Shown: one piece after another, positions 20,921 through 34,210 of the stretch
Layout: each line of letters starts with the position of its first letter
Numbering within the stretch: position 1 is the first letter of the stretch
Source of the DNA: Pegea sp. RAD2-039
Lineage: Eukaryota; Chordata; Thaliacea; Salpida; Salpidae
Direction: 5' to 3'
Assembly (NCBI GenBank): GCA_034620365.1
Contig: JAQGEQ010000058.1
Location: 682,001-746,000 of the forward strand
DNA length: 64,000 nucleotides
Position numbers and translations under genes: made by a program
The notes under the pieces: model-generated
What the model was told of the DNA's origin: nothing
Databases searched by the model: none
The model's input: only the letters and a program-made list of their open reading frames with translations

Positions 20921-23900
20921 TTTTTCCCATTTTGATTGTTTGTTAATAGCTAAAAGCAAGCATCTATTGAAACAAATTTAATTTTATTTGATGTTAATTT
21001 TGTGAAATCATTTTGCATTTAAACAATAGTTATAGTAACTATAAAATATTTGAGAAAAAATTCCAGACAATTTGTTTTTCTATAAAACAATTTTTCATCA
21101 TACATTTTTCTAAATATTTTATGTTGTAAGAATTTTTACAAATTAATAGATATTCAAATATTATGAAGTATATAATAAAATCAAAATTTAGCTTTTATAA
21201 AGTTTTTTTTTCAGAATTCAATTATTACTTCTTAAATTTATTAGTGATTTGATCTTGCAGTGCATCAACATTTCTTAAAAAGAAAAACGATTGAAGTATA
21301 CACCTTATTAAATGCATATTACTTTTATCTGTAGTTTCATAAGCTTAAATTTGAAAACTTTTAATAAAAACCATTTAAAGTCAAGCGTATTTAAATATAC
21401 AAAGTCAAAGTATCTTGTAAAAGATTGAAATACAAGACAAACACGATTTAAGTTTGTCAAAGTCTAGACATGTGTAGTGACTTTTTGCACTAGTTTATTT
21501 GTTCTTAAAAATATAAACTATCTAGAAAGCTTTCAAACATTTAGTTTCTAGATAACTTGTATAGAAGTACTTTTAAAATAATTCTGTTTGTACTCAAGTC
21601 CTCTAATATGTGTTGTATGATAATAACGGTTGCTAAATTTGTTGTATAGTGATTCAAATGTGATATTACAGAAAAGTTTTTCTAATTTTATACACATTCA
21701 TTCTATAAATAACTTTCTTTCTACTTATTTTTCTAATCATAAAACTATTTAAATTTAGTGGAAATACTTTTTGGGATTTATTTTCTTTAACTTGTTCTTA
21801 AATTAAGGCCGGAACTGAATTTTCTCCTTCAATACCTGGAAAGTTTTAATTGATTTTTAATCAGTTCCTGAAAATGGTACTTTATCCTAAACCACAAAAT
21901 TATTTTAATTAAAACAACTTTTGGCGTTTAAATAGAAGATTAAAAATTAAAATAATCAAAGTTTGTAGGATTTAGACAATCATACTTTAAATAAGAATAA
22001 AGATACTTTGATCAGCTTATTGTAATATCCTAATTTTCCTTCATCACAAAATTTGTTTATTGCCAAACTAAAGTCAATTAGACATTTTTCAAGTCATTTA
22101 AAGAAGCATATTTGTGTCTGCTTTAAATACTTTAACATAAAACAAACTCAGGTTTTATTTATTTTGCAGCATTTAGCTTTATAATTGCTTCTATAATTCT
22201 AATTGTTTAACAATCTGAAAATACCCAAGGTTTGATGAACTTGCTAAATAGAATAGAACCCTGCTCTACTATTTTCGTCTTTTGAATATGATTTACATTC
22301 TTGTAAAATTTAATGATCAAACTACAACTGGCCGATATCAAGATACAAAACAGTAATTTAATAATCATTTTATGAGAATTTTCACAAACTTCAAACAATT
22401 AATTTTTCCACAAAGGTTTACTGATTAGAAATGTGTTTTATCTTACAACTAAAAGACATACTTTCTTGGGAGTCTTTCTTTATCATCTAAACTTCTTTAT
22501 CAGCTTATTCAATTTCAGTTCAATTCGACAGACTAAAAAACGCTAATAAGCATTTATTGAAGCATTTAATGCAAAACCTTAAAGAAAAATATTCCCAAGT
22601 TTAATTGACACTTCAATTAAACATTACACTGCTTTAGGAAATCTACATCCTAGCTAAAAACTTTATGTAAGTTTAGTTCCTCATAGTATTTCTCTCAATG
22701 GTTTTTGAAGTAAGCTTTTCAAATAATATCAAATATTAATTTTCTATTTTGATAAGTTTTTATTACTTTGAAATACAAGTAACATTTCAACACAATATTC
22801 TCAAGTTTCTAACATATTTTAACAATAAACAAATTTTATATTTACAAATTTGTTTGTTTTTTAAAGGTCAAGTATTTTGGTTTATTGACAAGAGTTCTTT
22901 CAATAAACGTTATTTTCTTTTCTATTTGATTTGAAATTTACATAATTTGTTGAATTGAGAGTCTTGTTCAGAGTACCTGGAGTGGTAAGGCAAGTCAAAA
23001 GAATATTTTTGAAAAAAAGATGTTTTTTTGTTTGAATAAACAAAATTACTTTCTTTATCATTTTGTTTCTCATTTTCATGTATAATTCAAACTAACTTTT
23101 AACTCTAAAATACCTATAGATTCTAACGATTCACTAATTAATCTATTTGAATCAACCCAACTAAAATTTAAACTTTTTAAATGCTTAGAACACAAAATCA
23201 ATCGATAATTGATGAGTGTTTTAATGAGGCAAATTTATTGTTATGAAATCAAATTATTTGAACATCTTCAGGATTTTTTTAGAAATTAAATTATTATCTT
23301 CAATATTTCTCATTTTTTTTATAGACAATAAATATGTGTACGTGATAACCAGACGTTTTCGGCAACTAAATATTGCATAAAAAGACTAAAATAAAATCAG
23401 AAAAAGATATGAAATCTATAGCCTCGAGGAACGTAAGAGATTAATTATAAATTTGAAAGTTTGTGTTCATTTTTGAATAAGAAGCGTTTTGTTTGCATTC
23501 ATAATGACACCAAAAGTTAGTTTTGCAAACTCTCGGCAACGTAACACGTGATTCTGTTAACTGACCATTGCAAAAAGATTGCAGCATTTTTGGCTGACAC
23601 GTTAGAAAGCTAATTACAAGTTATAACAAAAGATGAACAAAAGTATAATAAAAAAGCCACGATATTACCACAAAGTTGCGTCAACTATTTACATAAAGTT
23701 AAATAAAAGTTTATTGTTAATAAACAATTAGTTTAATAAATTATTTACCTTTGTAGCTTTTAACTTAATATATTTATTTTTGGTTTTTATAGGCTTGAAA
23801 GATTTTTGCAGATGTTAACGAAAGAATAAAACCAATTTATATGGTTTTGATCGATTATATGAAGTCAAATCGTCGTTCCGTTACTTCAATCACTTAAGGA

Positions 23901-26207
23901 GGACATATTTAAAAAGATGCTTATATGCTTGTCACTTGCTTTTCAACAGGTCAATAATTGTTGCTTTAAAAACTGTTTGAAACGGAAATAGTTTTTTTTG
24001 TTTATCATGTCAAAAGATAAATCTTTTGGTTAACAATAACTTATTAGTTATAATAATAAATTATGTGCTTAATACTATTAGTAGGAAACTATCCTGATTT
24101 TGATTAATTATATTTTCGCAGTAGTTTGATTTTTAACTTGATTTAAAATAAAGGAATTTTGTTTTGATAAAAGTAACTTCAATTATTTTTTAGAATTAAC
24201 CAAAACGATTGCGTGAATACAAGTTCAGAAATGTTTTCAAAGAATTTTTTTACAGATTAGTGGAAGTCAGAATATTAAAAGAATTATATTTCATTTTTCA
24301 TAATTTTGTTCATTTTAATATAAAGTTATTATTATCCAACAGATTGTATCCCTGATCACTTCACCACCTGTACTGAGTTAAATCTTTTAAATGATTCAAT
24401 ATGAGTTAAGGAGTTTAAGCTAAGCTAAGCTATTTAGAAGAATAACTTTTATAAATAAAATAAATTCATCACAAAAAAGAATTGATGTTTTTATCTTGAG
24501 AAGAATCCTAATCAATAAAATAGGATGTAGTAACTAAAGACTTTATAAAAGTGTTTTTATCTGAGCTGTATCTCAAGTAAACAAGAAATCTACAAGGGGG
24601 TCCCATATTTTGGTTTGTAATCTTTCTATATATATAAACTATTATTATAAACTTGTGTAACTACCTTCCAGCTTTTAAGCTGTAAATTTATTTCATAAAA
24701 GATTTGATATAAAATTGTTATTTTCATCATCTTTATATTCATGAAATATTAAAAAACTGTAGAAATGTAAACTAACTCTCAAATATAAAGGATTTTTCAA
24801 TAAAAAAATTAATAAAAACTATATAAACATGCAATAAATTATAGTTGATCATAAATTCAAAATCATTCAATCATTGAAAACATTCATTATTTATTTTAAG
24901 CCAAATTTTTCAATATAAATTCAGTTTAATAATTCAAATTCAGATTTGCTTCATGAAAATTTCTCCCATTTTTCATAAATTTATCTGTTCAAATAATCAC
25001 CATGAATTTTCGACTAAATTGACTCTATTTTTATGGTTGAAACAAATTTAAGATGACAAAAATGAAATTAAATAAATGATAGTGTTGCTTACCAGTCTTT
25101 TCACTCTATTTAACGCTAATGGTAGGCTTGGAGTGACTAGACTAACGCCACCAACTCATGTAGAATGATCGAGTACTAAATTGTATTGAAACAATTTTAA
25201 AGTTTGTTTTCATAATCACAAGGCTTTTTTGTTAACTACCAAAATTATAAAGTTATAATATAATATTTATTTATATAAATAATTGGATTAATTTTCTTGC
25301 ATATTGAATAAAATTTGAAAACTAATGAATTGTACTAAGATATTTGAGATAACTTGAGCAAAACTTATTATTTTTTAGAATTTGGTTTTGAACTAGCAAA
25401 ATTGTTGCACTGTTAAAGTATATTTTCTGGTGGTTTAAATACAAGACACAGATTGGGATTTTAATAAAACATGAGGGGTGTTGTGACCCAAATGTTTAGA
25501 TAAAAATTAAAACTTTTTATAATTTTCTGAAAGAATTTGTTTGAGAGCAAGATAGCAAAGGTCTTAATGCTTTAAAACTCGTTTTTTAATTTGTAAGTAA
25601 ATTAAAATACTTCAAATAATCTATCTTTTAGCCCTACAAAATTTATTGTTGATAATATTTTCATATAACGACAAATACAGAGATGCGATAGACGAAAAAT
25701 TCTCATGATTGTAAATAAATAACAAAGTTGACAACACAAAGATATTATCACTAAAAGCATTGTATGAAGTATGTCTTAAATACACTTTTTAAATTGTTAA
25801 AAGAATTTTTACACGGATTTTTGACAAATAGATCGTTACATACTGCTGCAATCTAAACAAGTTAAGATAGTTAAATTAATTAAAAAGTTTTTACAAATGA
25901 CTCTAAAAATTAGCATTTGTATAGCCTCTGGCAGTTAAGATAAAATTAAAGAGAGTGTTGCAAGCTATATACTGATTTAAAGTTGTAGAACAATTTGTTC
26001 AATTGAGATTAGAGATCTTGATAACCACGTAAATTCTAATCAAAACTCTCATCAATGTATTATCAAAGATAACCAAATAAAAGATGCTAAACTGAATTCA
26101 ACCAACAAATGCAAACAATGACAAGGAAGAACTCGATTAGGTTTAGATAGAGAAGTCTTATCTTAAATAAATATTTGAATTCATTCTGATTGCAGACTCT
26201 TATAGTA

Positions 26208-26229
26208 GCAGAGTTTTGCAAAACTCTGC
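26208..26229. repeat. Perfect 22-bp palindrome
   Basis: GCAGAGTTTTG is followed directly by its exact reverse complement, with no spacer. It could form a cruciform or bind a dimeric protein. It lies 85 bp before the doubtful exon at 26314. Confidence 0.8.
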
Positions 26230-26313
26230 AAGTTAAATTGAAGCTGTTGCTTTAAACATTTTAGGTATGTGCATAAAACAGATTGATTTACATAAATAAA
26301 TTGTTTGTTTTAG

Positions 26314-26517
26314 GAATTGTTGCATAAACTATCAAAGTTTCACCTTCTTATTTTAGATCGTATTTTAAATCATCTTTTGAATTTGTTTGTAAATTGTTGT
26401 GAAAACTCAACTGCACCTCTAGTTAATATACCTCGAAAAGTTGTTCAAATATTTGATTTTGTTTTGAAATCAGATATACAATATAACGTTTATTATAATC
26501 AATTAAAAGAAGAATAA
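26314..26517 (+). other. Doubtful orphan terminal exon
   Basis: A good acceptor (TTGTTTGTTTTAG ending at 26313) is followed by 67 open codons starting ELLHKLSKFHLLILDRIL and ending NQLKEE before TAA. The composition (mixed charged, aromatic and Leu-rich helical residues, with a balanced set of codons) is more protein-like than the other open frames in this region. No upstream exon, start codon or family could be identified. It may be the last exon of an unrecognised gene, a pseudogene fragment, or chance. Confidence 0.25.
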
Positions 26518-29500
26518 ATATGATTTTGAAATATTAATTCTATTTTTCGATGCATGAATTGCGAAATCAAACGAAGTAAAAAAAAAACAAAAAATATTGT
26601 AAAGTTTGACAACAAATAGTTTTGGAAAATATTTTCGGGGAAAAAAACTAAAAATATTTTACCAAGAGGTTTAATGTTGCAACATTTATAAAAAATTAAT
26701 TGAATTTTCAGCCGAGTTTATACCAACATCATTCTTAAACTTTTTTAGGAGTATAAATTGTTATTGCTTAATGTATATTTAAATTGATAATTTTTAACTA
26801 ACAGCTTTTACAATAATTTTATACAAAGTATTAGTTATTGTTTAATTAAGTTGTTAAATTTTTACAAATAAATTTGTTTAAAATATGAAAAAAAAAGTAA
26901 TTTAGTTCAAACACTTCTTGGTAAAATAAATCTGATTTCCAAACGTTGTTTTGTTTATTCTGAATATCGAGCATTATGATATTGCTTGAAGGTTTGTAAA
27001 CTACAAATAAACAAAGACAATCTGATTAATAGTTCAATTAAAAGCAAATAATTTCCATGTTGCTGTTTAAATGTTAATTGTAAAAGTCAAAACCTTTTAA
27101 CTGGATTGATTTTACGCTCACATCGACGAGATATTGACGTCATCATTCACTATCCACGTTATCTTGTAATCCAGTTTATACTAACTCAATTGAAGAGTTG
27201 TCAAATTTCAAAGTTCATTGTTCAAAGAAAACTTGATTCAAAGAGCATTTGATCTTTGTTTCCTCAATAGATTCGTTCAAGTAAAATCTTAAATATTTTA
27301 GTTCAAAAGACATTTAGAATTAAATTGCATACGATACTGAATTAGAAAATTGCGATAAACGCAAATTATGCATTTTTAAAGATAATTGTAACTTGATATT
27401 ATAAAGTTAATCTTTACATGAGGTTACAATAAAAATGATTTGCATATGTTTGATCATGTCATGTTTTTCAGGTTGTTACAATTTAACTCTATCTAACTTA
27501 ATTAGTTCAAACTTATTTTGCATGTAATCAATATTTACAATCAGTTCAAAACATTGACAAAACTATTTTTATATGTTTAAAACCAAGTTTTATTTTTCCT
27601 TTTTTCCTGTTTATCTATGAGCTTACCAAAAACAGTTTTTTGATAAAAATATTTTTTACTTTTACCAAAGTTTAACAAAAAAAATCGTTTTGCGTGCAAC
27701 AAAAATTAAAAATATTTTGTCTATTTATTTATATAAAATGGGGAAAACAACTTTATTATATAATTTTTCCAAGTATGAATAAGCTTAAGATGTTATCTTA
27801 CAACAAAATTGCTAATTTATAGTTCAAAAATTAAACTTTAGTTCAAAATATTTTTGTTATATAACTCTTATTGAGCAAAAAAAATCAATAACAACGTTGA
27901 CCATTGAGGTAAAATACTAACAGAAGACATAATCTAGTTTCAATCATTAGTCAAAATCCATTCTCTAGATTAATACTAAGTTAAACAATTAGATAAACAT
28001 ATACTGTTTGGCAATTTCGATTTTTCATGAAAGTTTAATTCATCAATTTTGCTGCTTATATTAAGATTTATTAAAAAAGTTTTGCTTTCTTATTGAAATG
28101 TTGAAAGTTTAATTAAGCTGAAACTAATTTTCAAGAATTGTTAAAAGATTTGATATGATGTTTTGAGTTTATTGCTTCGTAAACAAATAGTTTCAAATTA
28201 CCAAAGTAATCATTTTTTGTAAACTCATGATATTAACAGATGTATAAAATAGTTGTTTGGTATTTCTTGTAATATAATAATTCTCTTGAATAAAATCTAT
28301 TTCTTTAACTTTGTGTATTATCTATATAAATAGTTATAATATAGCAGAGATAAAAATATATATAATTAGATAAATTAAACTAATTAGGAGCAGTTAAAAG
28401 TTTATGTTTGAAATATTTTGATTAAACAATCTGATAATAGCATTTTTGGTTTTGTAATGTTCTTAGTCATCGCATTTAGTAAGCTATCAATTATTATTAA
28501 ATTATTTGAAGAAATGTATTTAGTAACAACTTTGAAAAAATTTGAAAATTCATTTGTAAAACAAAGTGACAAAATGAGACAAATTGTTCATATAGCTTAG
28601 AGATTAGAAAGTTTATTTTTAAGATCTATAAAAAGAAAAAAATAGTTATAATAGAAATTCTTGTCTGTTATTTGGTTTCTATATAACAATATGTTGGTTT
28701 TTTATGTAATTTTATTTTTTATACTTTATTTTTTGGTTTTCACTAGGCAACTTAATATAAACTGAAATTTTCTTTTGCGAACGTTTAAAAACAATTCCGA
28801 TTGATCTACATCAGTAGTTTCAAGCATTTTACTTCAAAAAGAAATTCTTGTAGTATATCAATGTTAATAAATATCATATCTAGTAGTAAAATCATTAAAA
28901 TGCTAAAAATCTCTTTATTTAATATTATTGATATTTCAAATTAACAAGTTATAGAATAATTAGCTTATATTTAGAAAAAAATGTTTCTTAAAATAATACT
29001 AAACTAATATTTCTTACGTTTATAACAAAGCTTCAAATTAACTTGAACGTAAAAATACTTTTCATGACCAGCAAAGTGCTTTAAACAATTCATAGCTTTG
29101 TAATTGAAATAATTAAATGACGAAATAAAAGCACGTGTTCAGCTTACTAATGCAAAATTTATCTGTAGTGTATAACTTACAGCGACAACAATTGTGTTTA
29201 TAATTGAATTAAATCGCAAGCAAGCCACTGAACGCATATATGAGGCATTAACTGACGTAAGCTACACCTCATCTATTTTTGAGTTTCGTAGAAAAATTCA
29301 ATAAAAAGCATTGTACAAAATTATTGATAAAATTTGAAGTCTAAAAATTAAATTAAAAAGAGGATTCATTTCAAGATAATCTAACAGCACATGACAGTTT
29401 ATATAATCTACCTCAACCTCATAATGAGTAGATCCGGCATACCTCCGCAAATTGTAAAACTTAAAAGAAATAAAACTTGAAAGATTCAATTGAATTATTG

Positions 29501-29613
29501 AAAGCAATCACATGCTGGCTTATTTATCGGAACTTAAAAAATTCTTTCACTCAGATATTTTAATACTTTAAAATCAAATTAACTTTTTTAAATTTCTTAT
29601 TTTTTTGAAAATA

Positions 29614-29815
29614 CTTCGGCCGAGAACGACCATTTATATATATGCCCGGACACACATTACGGACATCCAATTGTTACCTATGCAGCAGAATTCCACTCTT
29701 CATGCTAGCCAGGTTATGTCGCGGAACAGACAGACTGATCCAGCTGCGTCCTGCTGCCAGAACGACACTGATTACAGTGACAAACCGCCTACGAGGTTCC
29801 AATTCCAGCGTTAAA
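29614..29815. repeat. Dispersed element, second copy, inverted relative to 12902-13267
   Basis: It begins CTTCGGCCGAGAACG, close to the left end of the 13-kb copy, and its body aligns to the reverse complement of 13050-13250 with short gaps. Shared blocks include CCAGAACGACACTGATTA. Homology stops near 29815, next to an unrelated-looking spacer and a tRNA-like segment. The two copies are too diverged to be a recent duplication. Confidence 0.65.
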
Positions 29816-29907
29816 TTCAGAAATTTGCATCTCCTAGAAGTGTTATCATCAATCAGACTAACAGGAAGCTTCTACCTGGATTTTTATGGACTTTTTATTG
29901 TCGCAAA

Positions 29908-29981
29908 TTTGTGTCCACCTGGGCTCGGACCCGGAACCTTCCGTTTGGTCAACGGGTATGGTAACCACTACAACACACAAA
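29908..29981 (-). repeat. tRNA-like segment (SINE head or tRNA relic)
   Basis: Read on the minus strand, a 7-bp acceptor-like stem TTTGTGT/ACACAAA encloses a D-arm-like TAGTGGTTACCA, an anticodon-arm-like CCGT/ACGG hairpin, and a T-arm-like CCGGGTCCGAGCCCAGG with one mismatch and B-box character. Total length is 74 nt. The anticodon loop lacks the invariant T33, so it is not a functional tRNA. It is best read as the pol III head of a SINE, or a decayed tRNA gene, adjoining the dispersed element at 29614-29815. Confidence 0.5.
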
Positions 29982-32900
29982 TGGACAAATTACTTAATGT
30001 ATCTCTTTGAAATAGAGATCGTCTCTTTTTTGTGAATGACGTACTTTGAAAGTCAGATAAATAACAGACCAATCAACCATACAGTAAAAATTTGGAAAAA
30101 TTTTAAACCATGTGATGATTGAACTTAAAAGCATGAAATAATCCAAATATACGAGCTTATGTAAGACATAATCCAAAGCATAAGCTGTCTGAACTCGTTT
30201 ATTCAGTTGGTTTCAAATTACAAATTTGGTTTATTGAGTATCCAATTAACTTTTTGTACTTATAGAAATCGTATACTAGTTTTTATATTAATTTTCCATT
30301 TTTAGTTGAATTAAGATGATTTCACATAATTTGTTTCAAAAGTTTAATAAATTTGATCTTATTCAAACGAAGTTTTAGGAAATGAACAGTTTTAGAAAAT
30401 GTATCAGTAAATTCAACTTTTAAAAAGAAATTTAAATGGAATTATAGAGCTTGTAAACTAAATTTAAAAATCTGAATAAACAATTAACCTTTATAAAAAT
30501 ATGTTTGTTGCTTTATAAATGGTTGTAAATAAACATATTAAAGTTATCTTGTAAAAATCGAAGATAAATATTAAATGTTTATTTATATTTTATAAAGATT
30601 AATAAAATTTCGTGCTTTAATTTAAAATAAAAAGTAATCTATATCATACTTTGAGTCAATTACTGATAAAAACTATTTATACGATTCCATGTATACACAA
30701 AAGTCCCAAACTTTCTTACAAGCTCTATAAACTTAAAATAGTTTTCTTATTCAGAAACGATTTATTGAACAGTGTTTCCAAAGATGATTATCATAAATAC
30801 TTTTCAGGTTGTTAATAAGGCATCACAAATAAAACCTGATTGTTTAATTGTTAGTAATTTGACCAAATCAGCAGTAAACAATAGATAACTTATTCAAACC
30901 AGTTTATTGTAAGCTCTTTATACTTTGATTGCTTAATAAGTATCATTTATATATAAACATTTTAAAGGTATAAGTTTTATTTTTTTGTAAATAAACACTT
31001 TGAAATTTCCGAACAGCTGGATTCTAACTTTATTTATTTAGTATTTTGATGAGAATGTTGTAAGTTCTCTGAAACGCATTTTTTAACTTTTAAAATATTG
31101 GTTAAATAATTTATTTAATCTTTGTAAGCTTATAAAATTAATTTTTTCAAAAGCTCTTTTGTAACATTACTAGTTACAGCTCAAAAATTTGTAAGAAATT
31201 ATTTAAAAACCTTTTTAAAAAATTTAAATATGATAGCTGTAGATACTTATGTGTTAGATAAATATTCTTTTCTTCTGTTGTATTTGCTCTCTTAACAAAT
31301 ATTTTTATTAATACCACCTCTTTTATGTGAGAAATGCATCAAATATTTGTCTTATTAAGTTTTGTTAAGAAAAAGTTTATTATAAAGCAAACACATTGAC
31401 TTTGAAACGCTGTCACGTGTTTACTACAGGATGTTTAAGCCATAATTTCGTCTTTAATCAGAAACATTACGTTTTGTATTGAAAGGTTTGGAGCACTAAA
31501 GCTTGTGGTTTGTGTGTAACTTAAAGAATCTGTGGTCTAATTTGGTATATGATGCAATATTTCACAAGTGCTACGAATTCATTATCACGTGATTGAACAT
31601 ATGACTGTTGGGTGATTGGTATTTGCCAAGTCGAATCTGATACTAATGAAATTGATAAGCTTTAAATATTTTTTAAAACTGTTTTGGTTCATTTATATTT
31701 GAAAGTTTACAATTCGCAATTCATTAGAACTAAATTTTTTGGAACTTAATATTCATCTTGGCTTGAAATTATCATTATCCACTTTTTCTTTCAACAAAAA
31801 ATCGAAGTTTTTTAAATTTAAATAAATGTCGACAATTACTCGAAAATTTTTAGGAATTTACAAAATACATTAAAGATACAAAACTGAAAGTTTAAATTGA
31901 AAATCTTTAAAAATCTTTGTAGAGAGTATAAAACACTGCTGTATATTTCAAATTATCTGTTATATTTTACCAATTTGATTTAATACTCATCTTAACGACA
32001 TACATCACATTAAATGTAAATTAACGATGATTCATCTATTAAATGTCTAAATATGTTTGCTCAGTTTCGTTAATCAGTTGCAACAACTCCAAAAGCTGTA
32101 CATGATAATCTACACACAGTTATCAAGCTTTAACCAATTAGAAGCTGTTTCGTATAATCTCATCTTGTCATACGAGTTATTAAAAAAGAGGTTACCTTAG
32201 GTCAACTTGGTGGAAGATTTTGATAACTTTTCTGATAGTCTTTTGTTCATAATTATAAAGTTGAATCGTAGTTTTAGTTTGTAGAATAAATAATTAAAAT
32301 GTAAACAAGTTTTTAGTTAAGATTGTCTACTTTATTCACAAATTTATTATTCATTATTAACAAATGCAAATAAAAATTAAGTTGTTAAAATGTTTAGTAG
32401 TATTCTACGATGACACTTCATTTTTAAGATGCACTAAATTACTGCACAAATATGAGAGGCCGTATTTCTACGTCATGGAAAATTTCCGACGCTTTAAAAT
32501 ACTTACATATAATTGGGTAAAATTGGCGGTAATAAATCTGTACTTAGAGTAAAGATGAGTATATCAAAAGTGTATGAAGAGGCTTGCCCAATTAGAAAAG
32601 AAATAATTCTGGTTTAGCAAACTACGTCAGATATAGGTTTTAAAGAAGGAGATGTTAAATTGTAAAAGCTTTTCTAAAGATGTAGTTAATGGAGGTTGAC
32701 GTATGGGAACATAAATCTTATTTTATAAGATGAGACAACTTTTGGGTGTTTAGTAAGGAGAAGAGGAAGTATGTAACACTTTCAAACAACTCCTACTCAG
32801 TTCCTAACTCTAGGTTGATCACACACAAAAACATAATTTGAGTTACTACCGACATATTGAAAAGCTCTCCAATTACCATTAGTACGTCACGAGTCAGAAG

Positions 32901-33197
32901 TTAAGAAAGAAGCTTTATTTACAAAAGAACATTTGACGTAAGGAGAAGTGGACTGTAAAACCGATTAATACAAAAAGCGATCAACGTTCTGAGGACGAAA
33001 AGAAAAAAAGGAATTGTCTTTAAATACCTAAACATTTTGAGATAAGACATTGACGATAGAGACGTTCAATAATGGCTCTACTAAAAGTTGTAATTATCAG
33101 TCTTTGACAGAAATTTCTCGTTAACTTCAACTTTTTATTAGATCAGCAATTATTTAGCTAATTTCAACTTTACATTCAAAACTTTGTTGTTTTTTAG
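29982..33197. other. AT-rich intergenic upstream of the IGFBP gene
   Basis: No gene seen. The last part (about 32550-33060) is slightly less AT-rich and could hold the IGFBP promoter, but no specific element stands out. It ends in TTGTTGTTTTTTAG (AG at 33196-33197), a likely trans-splice acceptor 18 nt before the start codon. Confidence 0.45.
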
Positions 33198-33215
33198 ATT
33201 GTTCAAACTAATAAA

Positions 33216-34210
33216 ATGATTTCATTTCAAACTGCTGTATACTTGGCTATGTTAAGTCTAATAAGTCTGCATCAAATCTCAAATGCTCAAGCATTAGATG
33301 GTGAGGTCGAGACCAACTATATCTGCCCTCCAATTAATCACAACTGTGATATCGTCAATGTTCTAAACGATGACGGTTTTGAATGTCCAGTCTGTGCCCT
33401 ACAAATCGGAGACGAATGCTCAACGGTCGATGATGATCGTTGCTATGGTGATCTACAGTGCTTAGAGAGTGAAGATCAAAATGGATTTTTTTGTCAAGAG
33501 TCCTACTCTGTGAAACGTTTACCAACTCTTCAAGTTTTTCAACTGATCATCAAATTCTATGATGAAAGTTCGTAGCTTGTTTTGTATCAACTAAAGGTAC
33601 TAACAAATCTATTTTACAGTTGATTCTCTCCCTGAAGGACCAACACAGGAAAGATTAATCAATAAACTTTGGGATGCTTACATCCTTTACACCAAAGAGC
33701 TGATTTCTTTTGAAGAGTTAAGGAGTATTTTATCTAATATTCCAATTGGAAACAATAAAACGAGACGAAGTGTTCTGAATAATCATCGTGACCATAACAG
33801 GCTCCCAAAGATGTTTAAAGACTCTAAGGTATCTATCATCATTATCATTTCATGACTTTATTCACAAACTTTTTTTTCTTATAGTCCCCATGTACAAGTC
33901 ATGTTGAGTACATCCGTTTATTAGCTCATAAGGGAACTAATGATTGGTCTCCAATTTGCTCTTCAAATGGTTTTTATGATCAAAATTCTCGTCAGGTAAA
34001 TTTAGAAAAAGATTTGTTCAAAATTTCGCTCTTTTTATGATGCATATATCAAAATGTTATCAGTTTTTCTTAAAGCCGCCAATTTATTTGTATTTTCTTT
34101 TTCAGTGTAATAATGTCGACAAGTGTTGGTGTGTGAGTCGCCACGGGATGCAAAAGAGTAAAACTTTTAGTAAGAAGTCTCACAGGCGATGCCCTGATAG
34201 CAGCAACTGA
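33216..34210 (+). CDS. IGFBP-like: Insulin-like growth factor binding protein (IGFBP domain + thyroglobulin type-1)
   Basis: This secreted protein is expected to bind IGF/insulin-like peptides and control their availability. Exons 33216-33567, 33620-33828, 33885-33995 and 34106-34210 give 258 residues. A signal peptide ends near Ala25-Gln26. The N-domain (about 35-95) keeps the family core CPVCALQIGDEC...DRCYGDLQC with eight cysteines; the vertebrate GCGCC motif is not conserved. A basic linker (NKTRRS, a possible glycosylation and dibasic site) follows. The C-terminal thyroglobulin type-1 domain has all six cysteines (SPC, PIC, RQC, CWC, RRC). Four exons, with one N-domain exon, one linker exon and two Tg1 exons, match vertebrate IGFBP genes. 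The exon 1 donor (GTTCGT) is weak but is the only phase-compatible one. A C-terminal SKKSHRR patch could bind heparin. Poly(A) signal at 34415-34420. A related paralogue lies 3.5 kb downstream. Confidence 0.9.

Larger units (their letters stand above)
20921..29607. other. Large AT-rich intergenic region, mostly featureless
   Basis: AATAAA at 21174-21179 may end the JmjC transcript. Beyond that I see no supported gene for more than 8 kb. Open frames are short, AT-driven and unlike known proteins, with one doubtful exception at 26314-26517. A full CRE palindrome lies at 27135-27142 and a 22-bp palindrome at 26208-26229. Confidence 0.55.

Noticed and set aside
28418-28600. 60-codon frame with a hydrophobic stretch and two KQSD repeats
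   Set aside because: No splice or start context, no relatives recognised, and typical AT-rich composition.
29908-29981. Functional tRNA gene on the minus strand
   Set aside because: The anticodon loop lacks T33, the T-stem has a mismatch and no T-run terminator follows at once; kept as tRNA-like repeat only.
29605-30010. Overlapping frames inside the repeat at 29.6 kb, one partly shared with the 13-kb copy
   Set aside because: Similarity exists at the DNA level over the whole repeat and does not favour one frame, so it is treated as non-coding repeat sequence.
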